NCBI RefSeq assembly: GCF_006715085.1 | Contig: NZ_VFMM01000001.1 | Coordinates: 1,798,001-1,862,000, forward strand | Source: Kribbella jejuensis | GTDB taxonomy: Bacteria > Actinomycetota > Actinomycetes > Propionibacteriales > Kribbellaceae | Direction: 5' to 3' | Length of the DNA stretch: 64,000 nt | Part shown: positions 57,527 through 64,000 of the stretch, one piece after another | Layout: the number at the start of each line of letters is the position of its first letter | How positions within the stretch are numbered: position 1 is the stretch's first letter | The notes under the pieces: model-generated | Databases searched by the model: none | What the model was told of the DNA's origin: nothing | Seen by the model: the letters and a program-made list of their open reading frames with translations, nothing else | Made by a program: the position numbers and the translations under genes

Positions 57527-57562
57527 CGGCAGGTGCATCATCGGAGCATGGTGCACCTGCCG
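57527..57562 (+). terminator. Terminator after the SDR gene
   Basis: 11-bp perfect stem CGGCAGGTGCA (57527-57537) with complement at 57552-57562 and a 14-nt loop, six bases after the SDR stop. Confidence 0.75.
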
Positions 57563-57604
57563 AACCGTTGACAGCGTCGCGGGGGCGGGGGAGACTGCGG
57601 GGGA

Positions 57605-57618
57605 TTTGAACGTTCAAA
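57605..57618. promoter_or_regulatory. LacI-type operator
   Basis: Perfect 14-bp palindrome TTTGAACGTTCAAA with a central CG, the form typical of LacI/GalR-family sites. It lies 17 bp before the LacI-family gene's GTG, so autorepression is likely. Confidence 0.8.
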
Positions 57619-57635
57619 CGGTGGTGGGAGGTTGT

Positions 57636-58634
57636 GTGGCTACGTTGAAGCAGGTGGCCGCCCACGCTGAGGTGTCTGTGCAGACGGTGTCGAATGCGTT
57701 GAACGCGCCGCATCGGCTGCGGGCGGACACGCTCGAACGGGTGAACCGGTCGATCGAGCTGCTCAACTACCGGCCCAATCGTAACGCGCGCAGTCTGCGG
57801 ACCAGTGCGGTCGAGCTGATCGGGTACTGCGTGCCGAACTGGCCGCACCAGACGCATCTCGTGATGGACCAGTTCCTGCACGCGCTGTGCGCCGCCGCGG
57901 AACGTACCGGGCGGCACATCCTGCTGTTCACGGCACCGCCCGGTGTCGACGGCATGCCGACGTACGACGATCTGCACGCCCGGCGGATGGTCGACGGGTT
58001 CGTGCTGTCGCAGACCGAGACACACGACCCGCGGCACGGGTGGCTGAAGGACGAGGGCATCCCGTTCGTCAGCTTCGGCCGCGTGTGGAAGGAGTCGACC
58101 CAGCCCGGACCGTGGGTCGACGTCGACGGTGCGACCGGTTCCGCGATCGCGGTGCGGCACCTGTACGACACCGGCCGCCGCCGGATCGCCTTCCTGGGCT
58201 GGCCGAAGTCGTCCGGGCTCGCCGAGGACCGGGTCGCCGGTTGGCGTACGGCGTGCAAAGAACTCGGCCTGCCGACCAACGGGATGGCCGTCCGTTGCCG
58301 CGAGGACAGCATCGAGGAAGGTGCCCTCGCCACCGCGCGACTGCTCGACTCCGGCCGCGACCTCGACGGGATCGTTGCCCTCAGCGACGTTCTCGCGCTC
58401 GGCGCACTGCGCGAGCTGACCGCGCGCGGGATCGTGCCCGGCCGCGATGTGGGCGTCGTCGGGTATGACGACTCCCCGCTGGCCGAGGTCGTCTCCCCCG
58501 GCCTGACCAGCCTGCGGCAACCGATGGACCGGATCGCCGAAGAACTCATCACGATCCTCACGGGCGACCAGCAACCGGCCGAACGGCTGCTGCTACCCGA
58601 ACTGGTGATCAGGGGCAGCTCCGCCCCTGGCTGA
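57636..58634 (+). CDS. LacI-family transcriptional regulator
   Basis: 332 residues from GTG 57636 (GGGAGG just upstream). The LacI helix-turn-helix TLKQVAAHAEVSVQTVSNALNAPHRL begins at residue 3, and the hinge and periplasmic-binding-protein-like sugar domain follow (VDGFVLSQTETHD, FLGWPKSSGLAEDRVAGW, GVVGYDDSPLAEVVSPGLTSLRQP). It should bind a sugar released by the secreted glycosidase encoded 41 bp downstream and control both genes from the 14-bp palindrome. Confidence 0.92.
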   Translation: MATLKQVAAHAEVSVQTVSNALNAPHRLRADTLERVNRSIELLNYRPNRNARSLRTSAVELIGYCVPNWPHQTHLVMDQFLHALCAAAERTGRHILLFTAPPGVDGMPTYDDLHARRMVDGFVLSQTETHDPRHGWLKDEGIPFVSFGRVWKESTQPGPWVDVDGATGSAIAVRHLYDTGRRRIAFLGWPKSSGLAEDRVAGWRTACKELGLPTNGMAVRCREDSIEEGALATARLLDSGRDLDGIVALSDVLALGALRELTARGIVPGRDVGVVGYDDSPLAEVVSPGLTSLRQPMDRIAEELITILTGDQQPAERLLLPELVIRGSSAPG

Positions 58635-58675
58635 TTCCGGCGCTCCCCCCGGCGCCGCGAGAAGGAGGAACCGCC

Positions 58676-61462
58676 ATGACTCCCGATCCGACCAACCGAA
58701 GTAGTACACACCCGCCCCAGCGAGGGCCCGTCCGGCGCGAAGCAGTCGGGCGCCTGCCGGTCAGCCGCGGGCCCGTCAGCCGCGGGCCGGTCCGCCGCGC
58801 CGTCGGCGTCGCGCTGCTCGCCACCGCGACCGTGCTGGCCGGCTCCGCCTCCGCGCTGGCCGGCCCGTCCACCACCACCTCCGTAGCAGGCCCAACGAAC
58901 GCAGGAACCGCCTCGGGCGCGGCAGGCGCGGCGAACGCGGGAAGCGCCACAGGCGCTGGTGGTGCGGCGAGTGCAGCGCCGGCTGCGGGCGGCTCTTCCG
59001 AGCTCTCGGAGACCACCCGTCTGGCCGACCGGCGGTCGTTGGTGGTGGGCGATCGCGCCTACGCGATGGGTGATGAGACCGGACTCTACCCCGCCGCCGG
59101 GTGGCATGTGCGGGGTGAGATGGGCGGGTTCTGGTCACAGCCGATCAAGCTGCTCGACGGGATCTGGTTCGGTCTGGACGGGAACTGGCTCGGCAAGCAG
59201 GTCCCGGCCGCGAAGTACACCAGCGGCCACGGCTACAGCCGGATCGACTACCCGGCCGCGGTCGACGTACGCCGTACCGACTTCGTCCCCGACGGCATCC
59301 GGGCCACCCTCGTCGGTCTGACATTCACGTCAGGTACGTCGAGAACAGTGAAGCTGAACGTCGACGCGCACTCCGAGCTGATGCAGCCGTACCCGTGGGA
59401 CTGGACCTCCCCGAGCGCGGCCGCCGCGAACCTGCCGGACACCGGCGACTTCGTCGACGGCGCGCTCCGCTTCCGGGAGCAGGGCACCCCGGCGTACCCG
59501 AACGCCACCCGGCACGACTTCGCCGCGTTCGTCGGATCGTCCCTGCGTCCGGCGGCCCACCAGCTCGGTCCGGACCACCGCGGCCCGCAGAGCCCGGCGG
59601 TGATCTGCCCCAAGGACGGTACGACGCCCGCGCGGTGCGACGACTCATTGACCGGCAAGGGCACCGGCGGCGGCCTCACGTACGACGTACCGCTGAAGGC
59701 CGGCGAGCAGAAGACGATCTGGTTCGCCGTGGCCGGGTCGGACCAGGGCAGCAAGGCTGCCGAGAGCGAGTACCGCAAGGCGCTGAGCAACCCCACCATG
59801 TTGCTGCGGGCAAAGAGCGCGGCGCGGCAGCAGATCGACGCGCAGTCCGCAGTGGACCTTCCTGGTGACCGGCTGCTGCAGCAGAGCGTCGAGTGGAGCA
59901 AGCAGAACCTCGCGGACTCGGTGCAGCAGGCGAACAACCTGCAGATCCGCGACGTCAACGAGGGCAAGGACTATCCGGCACCGCTCGGGACGGTACCGAC
60001 CGCCCGCTGGTTCGGCGCGGGCTTCCCGGACTACCCGTGGCTGTTCGCGACCGACGGCGAGTACACCGCGTTCGCGGCCGTGGCCGCCGGACAGTTCGAC
60101 ACCGTGAAGGAGCACCTGCGGGCTCTCCGCGACGTCAGCGATCTCCTCAACAACCGCAGCGGCAAGGTCGCGCACGAGGTGACGCCGACGGGCGACGTGT
60201 ACTTCGGCTCCAACCAGAGCGCGGGCAACACGGACGAGACCGTGAAGTTCCCGAGTACGGTCGCACTGCTGTGGCGCTGGACGGGTGACAACAAGTTCCG
60301 CGACGAGATGTACAACTTCAGCGTCCGGAACCTGCAGTACGTCTACAAGACGCTCGACAAGGACGGCGACGGCTGGCCCGAGGGTCTGGGCAACGTCGAG
60401 CGCTCCGGGATGGGCGTGGAGAAGCTTGACAACACGGTCTATCTCATCCGTGGTCTCAGCGACCTCGCGGACATGGCCGCGGCCAAGCACGACACCAAGA
60501 CCGCGCAGTGGGCGACCGCAAAGGCCACGGACCTGGAGTCCCGCTTCGAGGCGCAGTGGTGGGTACCGCAGGCGATGGGGTACGCCGACTCGATCGACGA
60601 CCCGGCCGACCCGGCGAACGACAACACCCCGATCTTTCAGCGGCACTGGATCGGCGTCACCCCGATGGAGGCGGTCCTGGGCGGGGGCTCTCCGCTCGCG
60701 TCGGACGAACACGCTCAGATCGCGCTCGATCAGCGGGAAAAGCCTTGCTACACAGGAGAATTCGGCCTGTTCCACACCGGCACCGGACCGACCTCGGACC
60801 CCAAGGGGAACCCGGGCCCGTCCTGTGACGCCGTGGTGTCCCAGGTACCGAGCGAGCGCAGCATCTTCGGTCTGAACACGTCGATCATGGCGGTTGCGGA
60901 AGGCAACTTCGGTCGGCTCGGCCCGAAGCAGCAGCGGGTGTACACCACCGGCAACGCACGGATCCAACTCGACCCGTCGGTCTGGGAGACGCCCGGTGCG
61001 ATGCCGGAGATCGCCCCGTCGCCGGACTCCCCCGCGAACATCGGCCGGGCGTTCTACGACCGTTCCATGGCGCTGCAGGCCTGGGGTACGTACGGCATCC
61101 TGTGGCCGGTGATCCACCAGCAGCTCGGCGTCGACCCGGACCTGGGCCATGGGCGGATCGCCGTCGTACCGCAGCTCCCGACCGGCCAGCACAAGGTGGC
61201 CGGTAGCAACATCCGGGTCGGTCGTGGCGCCGTCGACGTGACCGCACGCCTTACAGGTAAGGCATTGTCGACCGAGGTGACGCTCAAGGGCGTCGGCGCG
61301 GCGCTCACCGTGGGCGCCGTACTGCCGTCCGGCGCGACGGTGAAGAGCGTGACGGTCAATGGTCACGCGGCGCAGTACAAGTTGGTGAAGACCAGCCGCG
61401 GCACGCAGGTGCAGGTGGCCGGGACGGGCTCTCGGACCGAGCTGAAGGTCATGCTCGGCTGA
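58676..61462 (+). CDS. Secreted six-hairpin glycosidase
   Basis: 928 residues, ATG after GGAGG. A long basic N-terminus with VSRGP repeats precedes a signal helix (about 42-62), then an Ala/Gly/Ser-rich linker to about residue 105. The rest resembles (alpha/alpha)6-barrel glycoside hydrolases: a beta domain, then WFGAGFPDYPWLFATDGEYTAFAAVAAG, DKDGDGWPEGLGNVERSGMG and DNTVYLIRGLSDLADMA. The family is close to amylo-alpha-1,6-glucosidase/GH15/GH63-type enzymes, but I cannot fix the GH number. Co-regulated with the LacI gene and followed by a strong terminator. Confidence 0.85.
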   Translation: MTPDPTNRSSTHPPQRGPVRREAVGRLPVSRGPVSRGPVRRAVGVALLATATVLAGSASALAGPSTTTSVAGPTNAGTASGAAGAANAGSATGAGGAASAAPAAGGSSELSETTRLADRRSLVVGDRAYAMGDETGLYPAAGWHVRGEMGGFWSQPIKLLDGIWFGLDGNWLGKQVPAAKYTSGHGYSRIDYPAAVDVRRTDFVPDGIRATLVGLTFTSGTSRTVKLNVDAHSELMQPYPWDWTSPSAAAANLPDTGDFVDGALRFREQGTPAYPNATRHDFAAFVGSSLRPAAHQLGPDHRGPQSPAVICPKDGTTPARCDDSLTGKGTGGGLTYDVPLKAGEQKTIWFAVAGSDQGSKAAESEYRKALSNPTMLLRAKSAARQQIDAQSAVDLPGDRLLQQSVEWSKQNLADSVQQANNLQIRDVNEGKDYPAPLGTVPTARWFGAGFPDYPWLFATDGEYTAFAAVAAGQFDTVKEHLRALRDVSDLLNNRSGKVAHEVTPTGDVYFGSNQSAGNTDETVKFPSTVALLWRWTGDNKFRDEMYNFSVRNLQYVYKTLDKDGDGWPEGLGNVERSGMGVEKLDNTVYLIRGLSDLADMAAAKHDTKTAQWATAKATDLESRFEAQWWVPQAMGYADSIDDPADPANDNTPIFQRHWIGVTPMEAVLGGGSPLASDEHAQIALDQREKPCYTGEFGLFHTGTGPTSDPKGNPGPSCDAVVSQVPSERSIFGLNTSIMAVAEGNFGRLGPKQQRVYTTGNARIQLDPSVWETPGAMPEIAPSPDSPANIGRAFYDRSMALQAWGTYGILWPVIHQQLGVDPDLGHGRIAVVPQLPTGQHKVAGSNIRVGRGAVDVTARLTGKALSTEVTLKGVGAALTVGAVLPSGATVKSVTVNGHAAQYKLVKTSRGTQVQVAGTGSRTELKVMLG

Positions 61463-61479
61463 GAGGTTCCACCAGCCGG

Positions 61480-61517
61480 AACCCCGAGGTCGCTTCGCGG
61501 CCTCGGGGTTTCTTTCT
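61480..61517 (+). terminator. Rho-independent terminator of the glycosidase gene
   Basis: 10-bp stem AACCCCGAGG (61480-61489) with complement at 61501-61510 and an 11-nt loop, followed by TCTTTCT. The best classical terminator in the window. Confidence 0.85.
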
Positions 61518-61788
61518 GCACTCACCAGTTCCGCTGCGCACAGAAGGGCGAGCCCCTCCGAGTATGAGTCGGAGGGGCCCGCGCAGCTGAAGGAAGGTGA
61601 CGTCTCCAGCTTCCCGATACGGGTCCGTGGAGGCCGGCAGACCCCGTCACCGGTCTACCTCGGTGGGGATCCCCACCGCGAGGGCTCTCGGTTTCCGTTC
61701 GACCCGCCACCTCTGACTGAAGCAGCGTGTCGCCAGTTCTACCGCCGTCGATAGGGTCGGCACAAGCCTTTCCAGGCAACAGATTTGC
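61518..61788. other. Gene-free interval with strong secondary structure
   Basis: No credible gene: a minus-strand 85-codon frame is Arg/Gly-rich and has no ribosome site. A 10-bp hairpin GCCCCTCCGA (61552-61561) pairs with 61569-61578 across 7 nt, and an 18-bp perfect palindrome with centre GGGATCCC lies at 61661-61678. This could be a small RNA, but I recognise none of the common riboswitch or housekeeping RNA signatures. Confidence 0.5.
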
Positions 61789-61855
61789 TCGTCCACACAG
61801 ATCGTGGATCCATCCACAGGAACAGCCTCAGTTATGCACAGGGGGTGTGCATAAC
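61789..61855. other. Cluster of DnaA-box-like 9-mers and nested dyads
   Basis: TCGTCCACA (61789-61797) and CCATCCACA (61810-61818) fit the actinobacterial DnaA-box form YYRTCCACA. TTATGCACA (61832-61840) and its reverse (61846-61854) fit with one mismatch and form a 10-bp-arm dyad (61831-61840/61846-61855). GTGGAT/ATCCAC at 61804-61817 is another dyad. The 10-bp dyad lies just past the ABC permease stop and may instead be that gene's terminator. Confidence 0.45.
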
Positions 61856-61860
61856 GTGTC

Positions 61861-62616
61861 TTAGCCCTTAGCTGGTTTGAGCGCCATCGGTTGCAGGATG
61901 CGATAACCGGCGTACACACCGAGTGCACTGACGACGAGCACCGCGGGTACTGCGATCGCGAGCGGTGGCCGCTGATACCCGATGTTGTCGAGCACATCGG
62001 CAAGCCATTGGGCGACCAACAGGAACTCGGCCGCCGCGGCCGGCAGCAGCGCGAACGGCAGCACCAGGAGCCCGCGCCACGCCCCGAGCCGGACGAACGT
62101 GATTCCGAGCAGCCAACCGGTGACCTCGTGCGACAGCACCAGCAGGAAGAACTCGGTGAACACCAGACCGGACTGCGACGGGTCGGTGAACAGGTGCGGG
62201 TTGGTCAGCTTGTCGGTCCAGCCCTGCCATCCGTAGAACAAACGTTCCAACTGGTAGACCAGCACCCAGAGCAGCGCGGTCGCGGCCGCGGCGCCGGTCA
62301 GGTAGATGCCTGCGGCAACCGAGAACATCTTGCGGGTGAGGCCTTGGGAGATCAGCAGCGAGAAGTACGCCGGCGTGATCGTGATGCCGATCGCGAGCGA
62401 GAAGTACTTCGGGGACTGGGTTCCGTAGTCCCACGCGCTGCTCTGGACACCACCGGACAGCGACTGGATGATCAGGCCGCCGGCGAACAGCGCGACCACC
62501 ATCACCGCCCAGTACCCGGCGAGCATCGGGCGCAGGCCAAGCATCATCGACCAGACCGCGAGCTTGAGCCGGTGCGTTGCGGTGACCCCACGCGGCAGTG
62601 CAACCGCCGTACTCAT
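61861..62616 (-). CDS. ABC transporter permease-like membrane protein
   Basis: 251 residues from ATG 62616 (a GTG one codon earlier is possible). Six membrane helices are seen, for example YWAVMVVALFAGGLIIQSL and LLWVLVYQLERLFY. No strong signature, but its coupling to the ABC ATPase (TGATG/GTGA overlap) and the YtrA-type regulator identifies it as the membrane part of a Ytr-like ABC-2 system. Such systems respond to cell-wall antibiotics in firmicutes; the role here is inferred. Confidence 0.82.
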   Translation of the reverse strand: MSTAVALPRGVTATHRLKLAVWSMMLGLRPMLAGYWAVMVVALFAGGLIIQSLSGGVQSSAWDYGTQSPKYFSLAIGITITPAYFSLLISQGLTRKMFSVAAGIYLTGAAAATALLWVLVYQLERLFYGWQGWTDKLTNPHLFTDPSQSGLVFTEFFLLVLSHEVTGWLLGITFVRLGAWRGLLVLPFALLPAAAAEFLLVAQWLADVLDNIGYQRPPLAIAVPAVLVVSALGVYAGYRILQPMALKPAKG

Positions 62617-63512
62617 CACTTCACCCCCGTGAGATGGACGAACAGGTCCTGCAGGCCGACCGGACCTACTTCGAGGCCCGCCGACGCGGCCTGAGCGAGC
62701 AGGACCGGGTCGAGGTCGCCGAGGACCGTGGTGGACTTCGTACCGCCGAGGCGCTCCTCCGCGAGTACGGTGAAACCGGCGGTGAACTGGTCGACCGCTG
62801 CGGCCGGTCCGACGATCGAGGCGCCGCGGCCGCGCAGTGCGTCCACCGCGGACTGCGTGACGAGCCGGCCCTTGTCGAGGATGACGACCTCCTCGAGCAT
62901 CGTGCTGACCTCGCTCACCAGGTGGGTCGAGAGCACGATCGTGCGCGGCACCTCGGCGTAGTCGGCGAGCAGTACGTCGTAGAACAGGTGCCGCGACGGC
63001 ACGTCCATGCCGAGGTAGCTCTCGTCGAAGATCGTCAGCGGTGCGCGGCTGGCCAGGCCGACAATGACGCCGAGGGCGGACTTCTTACCGCGGGAGAGCT
63101 TCTGGATCTTCTTGTTCTGCGGGATCTCGAAGCGTTCGACGAGTTCGGCCGCCAGGTCGGCGTCCCAGTACGGGCGGAGCGCGGCGGCGAGGCGGAGCGC
63201 GTACCGCACCGGCACGCTGTCCGGTACGTCGCCGGACTCGCGGATCAGGCACACACGGCTGGTGACGACGGCGTTCTCGTACGGTTCCTGCGCCGGGCCG
63301 AGGTCGCCGCCCTCGATCAGTACTCGTCCTTCGTCCGGCCGCCGGAAGCCGGCGAGCGTGGCTGCCAGCGTGCTCTTCCCCGAGCCGTTGCGTCCGAGCA
63401 GGCCGTGAATCTTGCCGGGAGCGAGCCGCAGATCGAGACGATCCAACGCCGGCACCCCGGCGAACCGGACCGACAGGTTCTCGGTCCTGACAGTCAGGGC
63501 GGTGGTCATCAT
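62616..63512 (-). CDS. ABC transporter ATP-binding protein (YtrB-like)
   Basis: 298 residues. Walker A LGRNGSGKST near residue 36, signature region LSRGKKSALGV (degenerate LSxGxK form typical of YtrB/ABC-2 exporters), Walker B LTIFDESYLGMD, H-loop STHLVSEVS. The ATG overlaps the regulator stop (ATGA). Provides energy to the membrane protein downstream. Confidence 0.9.
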   Translation of the reverse strand: MMTTALTVRTENLSVRFAGVPALDRLDLRLAPGKIHGLLGRNGSGKSTLAATLAGFRRPDEGRVLIEGGDLGPAQEPYENAVVTSRVCLIRESGDVPDSVPVRYALRLAAALRPYWDADLAAELVERFEIPQNKKIQKLSRGKKSALGVIVGLASRAPLTIFDESYLGMDVPSRHLFYDVLLADYAEVPRTIVLSTHLVSEVSTMLEEVVILDKGRLVTQSAVDALRGRGASIVGPAAAVDQFTAGFTVLAEERLGGTKSTTVLGDLDPVLLAQAASAGLEVGPVGLQDLFVHLTGVK

Positions 63513-63868
63513 GCTTCTCCGTAGCTACGGATGTGGTCGAGGATGTCGGTGAGGGGGATGCCGATCGCTTTCGCCTCGCGGACCATCGGGTCGACGACGT
63601 CGGCGAAGAACGAGTCCCGGCGGGCGGTGCGGAGCAGGTCGCCCGCGTTCGGGGCGACGAACATGCCGATCCCGCGCTTCTTGTAGAGGATCCCGTCGTC
63701 GACCAGCTGCGCGAATCCCTTGGCCGCGGTGGCCGGATTGATCCGGTAGAAGGCGGCGTACTGGTTGGTCGACATCACTTGCTCGTCCGATGTCAGCGCC
63801 CCGCTGACGATGTCGTTCTTGATCTGCTCGGCGATCTGCAGATAGATCGGACTCCGGTCGTCGAACAT
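63509..63868 (-). CDS. GntR-family regulator, YtrA subfamily
   Basis: 119 residues from ATG 63868, with AAGGGGG upstream; the frame before it is not coding. GntR winged helix PIYLQIAEQIKNDIVSGALTSDEQVMSTNQYAAFYRINPATAAKGFAQLVDDGILYKKRGIGMFV followed by the short (~45 residue) YtrA dimerisation helices. Head of a three-gene operon with ABC ATPase and permease, the classic YtrA arrangement, so it is likely an autoregulated repressor. Confidence 0.92.
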   Translation of the reverse strand: MFDDRSPIYLQIAEQIKNDIVSGALTSDEQVMSTNQYAAFYRINPATAAKGFAQLVDDGILYKKRGIGMFVAPNAGDLLRTARRDSFFADVVDPMVREAKAIGIPLTDILDHIRSYGEA

Positions 63869-63890
63869 GCCACCCCCTTCCTCGGTTCTT

Positions 63891-63908
63891 CGGTTGAGCA
63901 ACGAACCG
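63891..63908. promoter_or_regulatory. Possible YtrA operator
   Basis: CGGTT (63891-63895) and AACCG (63904-63908) with 8-nt spacing, 23 bp before the YtrA-type start. Short arms, so low confidence. Confidence 0.3.
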
Positions 63909-63924
63909 TAGCACCGGCGCAGGG

Positions 63925-64000
63925 TCAATACTGATGCTGCTGGAGAGACTTCTTCAGTGCTGGTACCGCGGGGCCGACGCGGACCGCCAGCTGCGCGAGG
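63925..64000 (-). CDS. Possible 3' end of a gene entering from the right (partial)
   Basis: On the minus strand 24 codons read open to a TGA at 63925-63927, ending ALKKSLQQHQY. Codon use is compatible with a real gene, but a + strand start (ATG at 63934) is also open to the edge. Too short to decide or name. Confidence 0.3.
   Translation of the reverse strand, partial: LAQLAVRVGPAVPALKKSLQQHQY

Noticed and set aside
61522..61779. 85-codon minus-strand frame in the gap after the glycosidase gene
   Set aside because: Composition is Arg/Gly/Pro-rich, there is no ribosome site, and it runs through a perfect hairpin and an 18-bp palindrome.

Overview
The window is a continuous stretch of high-GC chromosome with dense genes, frequent GTG/TTG starts and many 1-4 bp start/stop overlaps. 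An F420-type luciferase-like oxidoreductase, a mycothiol-isomerase-like protein, a holin-X/DUF3618 pair, TIGR03252- and TIGR03086-type proteins and an ECF42 sigma factor point to an actinomycete. The overall flavour fits Kribbella/Nocardioidaceae, but the genus is inference. I see no rRNA, tRNA, CRISPR array, insertion sequence, phage or plasmid backbone. The region is chromosomal accessory metabolism mixed with a few housekeeping genes.

Layout. 0.1-2.4 kb: epoxide hydrolase divergent from a WYL regulator. 2.5-6.5 kb: efeO-efeB iron-uptake pair followed by a phosphoesterase lipoprotein. 6.6-9.8 kb: RNase Z and a kinase/class-III aminotransferase fusion. 9.8-12.6 kb: TldD/TldE protease pair. 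12.8-13.8 kb: two membrane proteins, one with an FTR1-like look. 13.9-21.2 kb: a six-gene operon (Ntn hydrolase, siderophore binding protein, two permeases, ATPase, Ser/Thr dehydratase) divergent from an RpiR regulator. 21.2-24.4 kb: ChrB-like protein, a fused EtfB-EtfA protein and a VIT-type metal transporter behind a DtxR/IdeR-like box. 24.4-31.5 kb: a GntR/FCD-controlled operon (isocitrate/isopropylmalate-type dehydrogenase, aconitase, aldehyde dehydrogenase-cupin fusion) with a perfect 22-bp operator, and an SGNH esterase beside the regulator. 31.5-34.5 kb: alpha-beta fused glycyl-tRNA synthetase.

34.5-41.4 kb holds what looks like a local ECF42 circuit. A TetR gene is divergent from an LLM oxidoreductase translationally coupled to an ECF42 sigma factor. 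Two promoters with the ECF42 signature (TGTCGA, 17 nt, CGAC) lie nearby, one before an alpha/beta hydrolase and one before a DGPF (YCII) protein plus second hydrolase. sodA, with a TTG start and a SoxR/MerR-like dyad, sits between them. 41.4-48.6 kb: LCP protein, NAD-dependent epimerase, membrane protein, a GntR-TetR hybrid regulator, HhH-GPD and TIGR03086 proteins, and a FAD monooxygenase whose promoter carries the same CTAGTGCGC element as the hybrid regulator's own promoter. 48.7-53.1 kb: FadH-like reductase with PadR, and a KhtTU-like K+/H+ antiporter pair. 53.1-56.2 kb: alkylation-repair operon (MarR, Ada-AlkA fusion, GNAT, Ogt). 56.2-61.5 kb: SgcJ-like protein, SDR, LacI regulator and a secreted six-hairpin glycosidase. 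61.5-61.9 kb: a structured gene-free interval with DnaA-box-like sites. 61.9-63.9 kb: YtrA-type GntR, ABC ATPase and ABC permease.

The two strongest ideas are the ECF42 mini-regulon and the possible 'import, hydrolyse and eat' siderophore operon. The GntR-TetR/FAD-monooxygenase circuit and the aconitase/dehydrogenase/cupin-ALDH operon come next. All functions are read from translated motifs and gene context only; no database search was run.
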